Positions 5,355 through 6,626 of a stretch of 6,626 nucleotides of DNA are shown here, piece by piece. Under the pieces are notes generated by a model. It was not told the origin of the DNA. It was given only the letters and a program-made list of their open reading frames with translations, and searched no databases. Numbering within the stretch: position 1 is the first letter of the stretch; the number at the start of each line of letters is the position of its first letter. This DNA is from H2-BAC3 sp045863035 (lineage in GTDB: Bacteria; Bacteroidota; Ignavibacteria; Ignavibacteriales; Ignavibacteriaceae): the NCBI GenBank assembly GCA_045863035.1, contig BTUV01000127.1:1-6626 (forward strand), read 5' to 3'. The translations under genes were made by a program, and so were the position numbers.

Positions 5355-6480
5355 GAAGACCGCCGGTCTGTATGTTCATATTCCTTTCTGTGACCACAAA
5401 TGTGTTTACTGTGATTTTTATTCGATTATCACAACGGATAATGTTATGTCTTATCCGGAAGCATTGTTTAAGGAAATTGAATATTACGCAGAGCAGTTTG
5501 CCGAGTCACACAAATTTACGACAATCTATTTCGGCGGGGGAACTCCTTCGCTGATGGAGCCCAATTATCTTGAATCCATCATCAATAAACTGCATAAGTA
5601 TTTCCGGATATCTCAGGATGCAGAAGTGACGATGGAGACTAATCCTGGTACGGTATCAAAGGAAAAGCTTGTTGAATTCCGCAAGGCAGGTATAAATAGG
5701 GTGAGCATTGGAATACAGTCGTTTCATGAGGATGAGCTCCGGTTTATGACGCGCATCCACAGCTCAGAACAAGCACAGCGTACGGTGCGTGATGCAGCGG
5801 AAGCCGGATTCACCAATATCAGTGCTGATCTGATATTCAATCTGCCCGGTCAGACAAAGCAGAAGTGGAAGGAAAATCTGGATACACTCTTCACACTTCC
5901 GGTTTCTCATTTATCAGCATACAGTCTGATACTCGAGCGGGGGACCATACTTAATAAGTTAGTGCTTGATAAAAAAGTTACCCTAAACGATGATGATCAT
6001 GATGCAGACCTGTATGAATATACGATTGATTATATTACAGGTAAAGGATTCAATCAGTATGAGGTTTCCAACTTTGCGCTGCCGGGGTATGAGTGTATTC
6101 ATAATAAGCTCTACTGGGAGTATGATGACTATCTCGGACTCGGTACCTCGGCGCACTCCTTCATGAACGGCACGAGGTGGTGGAATATCTCCAGCTTAAA
6201 GTTCTATCTGGACGCAGTGCGGGAGCAGGGGCATCCGCGGGCGGGTTCGGAAGTGCCGGACCGTCAGATGCAGATTACCGAATATATCATGCTTGCGTTG
6301 CGGGCGGGCGGACTTGATATATCACAATTCAGCAGCCGGTTTGGTGAAAATGAATATATATCGCGGAAGCAGGAGCTTGAATTGATGCAGAAAGAAGGAT
6401 TTACGATACTTTCGGAGGGCAAAATAAAACTCACCCCGAAAGGATACGCCATGTGTGATGAGTTACTGACGAAATTGTGA
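5353..6480 (+). CDS. hemW: Radical-SAM heme chaperone HemW
   Basis: HemW binds heme and is thought to deliver it to respiratory enzymes; it was long annotated as oxygen-independent coproporphyrinogen III oxidase. The 375-residue product has the usual length. The [4Fe-4S]/SAM motif is C13-x3-C17-x2-C20, followed by D21-F22; true HemN has a further Cys at the second of these positions, so HemW is favoured. GGGTPS is at 61-66, IGIQSF at 119-124, QYEVSNFA at 235-242, and the HemW heme-binding signature HNKLYW at 250-255, followed by LGLGTSAHSF. The start must be TTG at 5353: TAA precedes it in frame, and the next ATG lies beyond the cluster motif. No Shine-Dalgarno sequence is visible because the upstream DNA is a heptamer array. 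The TGA stop begins another array. Confidence 0.94.
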   Translation: MKTAGLYVHIPFCDHKCVYCDFYSIITTDNVMSYPEALFKEIEYYAEQFAESHKFTTIYFGGGTPSLMEPNYLESIINKLHKYFRISQDAEVTMETNPGTVSKEKLVEFRKAGINRVSIGIQSFHEDELRFMTRIHSSEQAQRTVRDAAEAGFTNISADLIFNLPGQTKQKWKENLDTLFTLPVSHLSAYSLILERGTILNKLVLDKKVTLNDDDHDADLYEYTIDYITGKGFNQYEVSNFALPGYECIHNKLYWEYDDYLGLGTSAHSFMNGTRWWNISSLKFYLDAVREQGHPRAGSEVPDRQMQITEYIMLALRAGGLDISQFSSRFGENEYISRKQELELMQKEGFTILSEGKIKLTPKGYAMCDELLTKL

Positions 6481-6533
6481 ATTGTGAATTGTGAATTGTG
6501 AATTGTGAATTGTGAATTGTGAATTGTGAATTG
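6478..6533. repeat. Heptamer tandem array TGAATTG x 8
   Basis: Eight perfect copies, the first starting exactly at the hemW TGA stop codon. The unit, its phase relative to the stop, and the exit sequence TGAATTGATTA are identical to the array at 5104-5145. Perfect copies suggest recent expansion or gene conversion. Confidence 0.98.
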
Positions 6534-6536
6534 ATT

Positions 6537-6564
6537 ACTAATTACTAACTCCTAATTACTAATT
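6537..6564. repeat. Heptamer tandem array ACTAATT x 4
   Basis: Units ACTAATT, ACTAACT, CCTAATT and ACTAATT are contiguous and end 9 bp before the next ATG. The unit is the same as in the array just before hemW, so hemW is bracketed by ACTAATT arrays in direct orientation. Confidence 0.93.
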
Positions 6565-6573
6565 AAAAAAATT

Positions 6574-6626
6574 ATGTTTGATTCTCCCAAAGGCAACGAC
6601 AACCGCAAATATGACTACACCGGTCA
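6574..6626 (+). CDS. Start of an unidentified gene, cut by the window end
   Basis: An ATG after an A-rich stretch (AAAAAAATT) opens a frame of 17 complete codons that runs off the window: MFDSPKGNDNRKYDYTG. The residues are hydrophilic and charged, with no signal peptide or membrane segment. C- and G-ending codons (CCC, GGC, AAC, GAC, TAC, ACC) contrast with the AT-rich repeats just upstream and argue for real coding DNA. There is no Shine-Dalgarno sequence. The family cannot be recognised from this much. Confidence 0.55.
   Translation, partial: MFDSPKGNDNRKYDYTG

Noticed and set aside
5353..6480. hemN (oxygen-independent coproporphyrinogen oxidase) instead of hemW
   Set aside because: The Cys that follows the cluster motif in HemN (CxxxCxxCxC) is Phe here, the protein is shorter than HemN, and the HNxxYW signature of HemW is present.
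5104..6564. CRISPR array
   Set aside because: The repeats are 7 bp and contiguous, without spacers, and no cas gene is present.

Overview
The window looks like a piece of a bacterial chromosome from the Bacteroidetes/Chlorobi/Ignavibacteria side of the FCB group. This is an inference from three things. Most starts lack a strong Shine-Dalgarno sequence. A promoter-like match to the Bacteroidetes consensus (TTTG, 20-nt gap, TAnnTTTG) lies ahead of the glycosyltransferase gene. The spacers are filled with heptanucleotide tandem repeats and palindrome-rich filler that I associate from memory, without checking, with such genomes. No RNA gene, insertion sequence or CRISPR array was recognised.

Layout. 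Bases 1-681 hold no convincing gene; they contain a palindrome-rich stretch and a doubtful 38-codon minus-strand ORF. Bases 682-2345 (minus strand) are a two-gene phospholipid operon, plsY then gpsA, whose stop and start codons overlap as ATGA. GpsA makes sn-glycerol 3-phosphate from dihydroxyacetone phosphate, and PlsY acylates it at the membrane. Bases 2346-2668 form a divergent intergenic region with a candidate operator and a candidate promoter. Bases 2669-5106 (plus strand) are a tight three-gene operon: a GT-A-fold glycosyltransferase, a cupin sugar 3,4-ketoisomerase of the FdtA/QdtA family, and a DegT/DnrJ/EryC1/StrS aminotransferase. The last two would convert a dTDP-4-keto-6-deoxy-hexose into dTDP-3-amino-3,6-dideoxy-hexose (Fuc3N or Qui3N type), which the first could transfer to a glycan. 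Bases 5353-6480 are hemW, a radical-SAM heme chaperone. A further gene starts at 6574 and runs off the end.

The most unusual signal is the DNA around hemW. Its flanks are built from blocks of 7-bp tandem repeats with different units (TGAATTG, ACTTTTA, TTCATTA, ACTAATT). The TGAATTG arrays begin exactly at the TGA stop codons of both the aminotransferase gene and hemW. The ACTAATT array upstream of hemW runs into the gene, so that its last two bases plus the next G form the only plausible start codon, TTG, directly after an in-frame TAA. I see no new enzymatic or defence system; the heptamer arrays merging with gene ends are the feature best worth following up.
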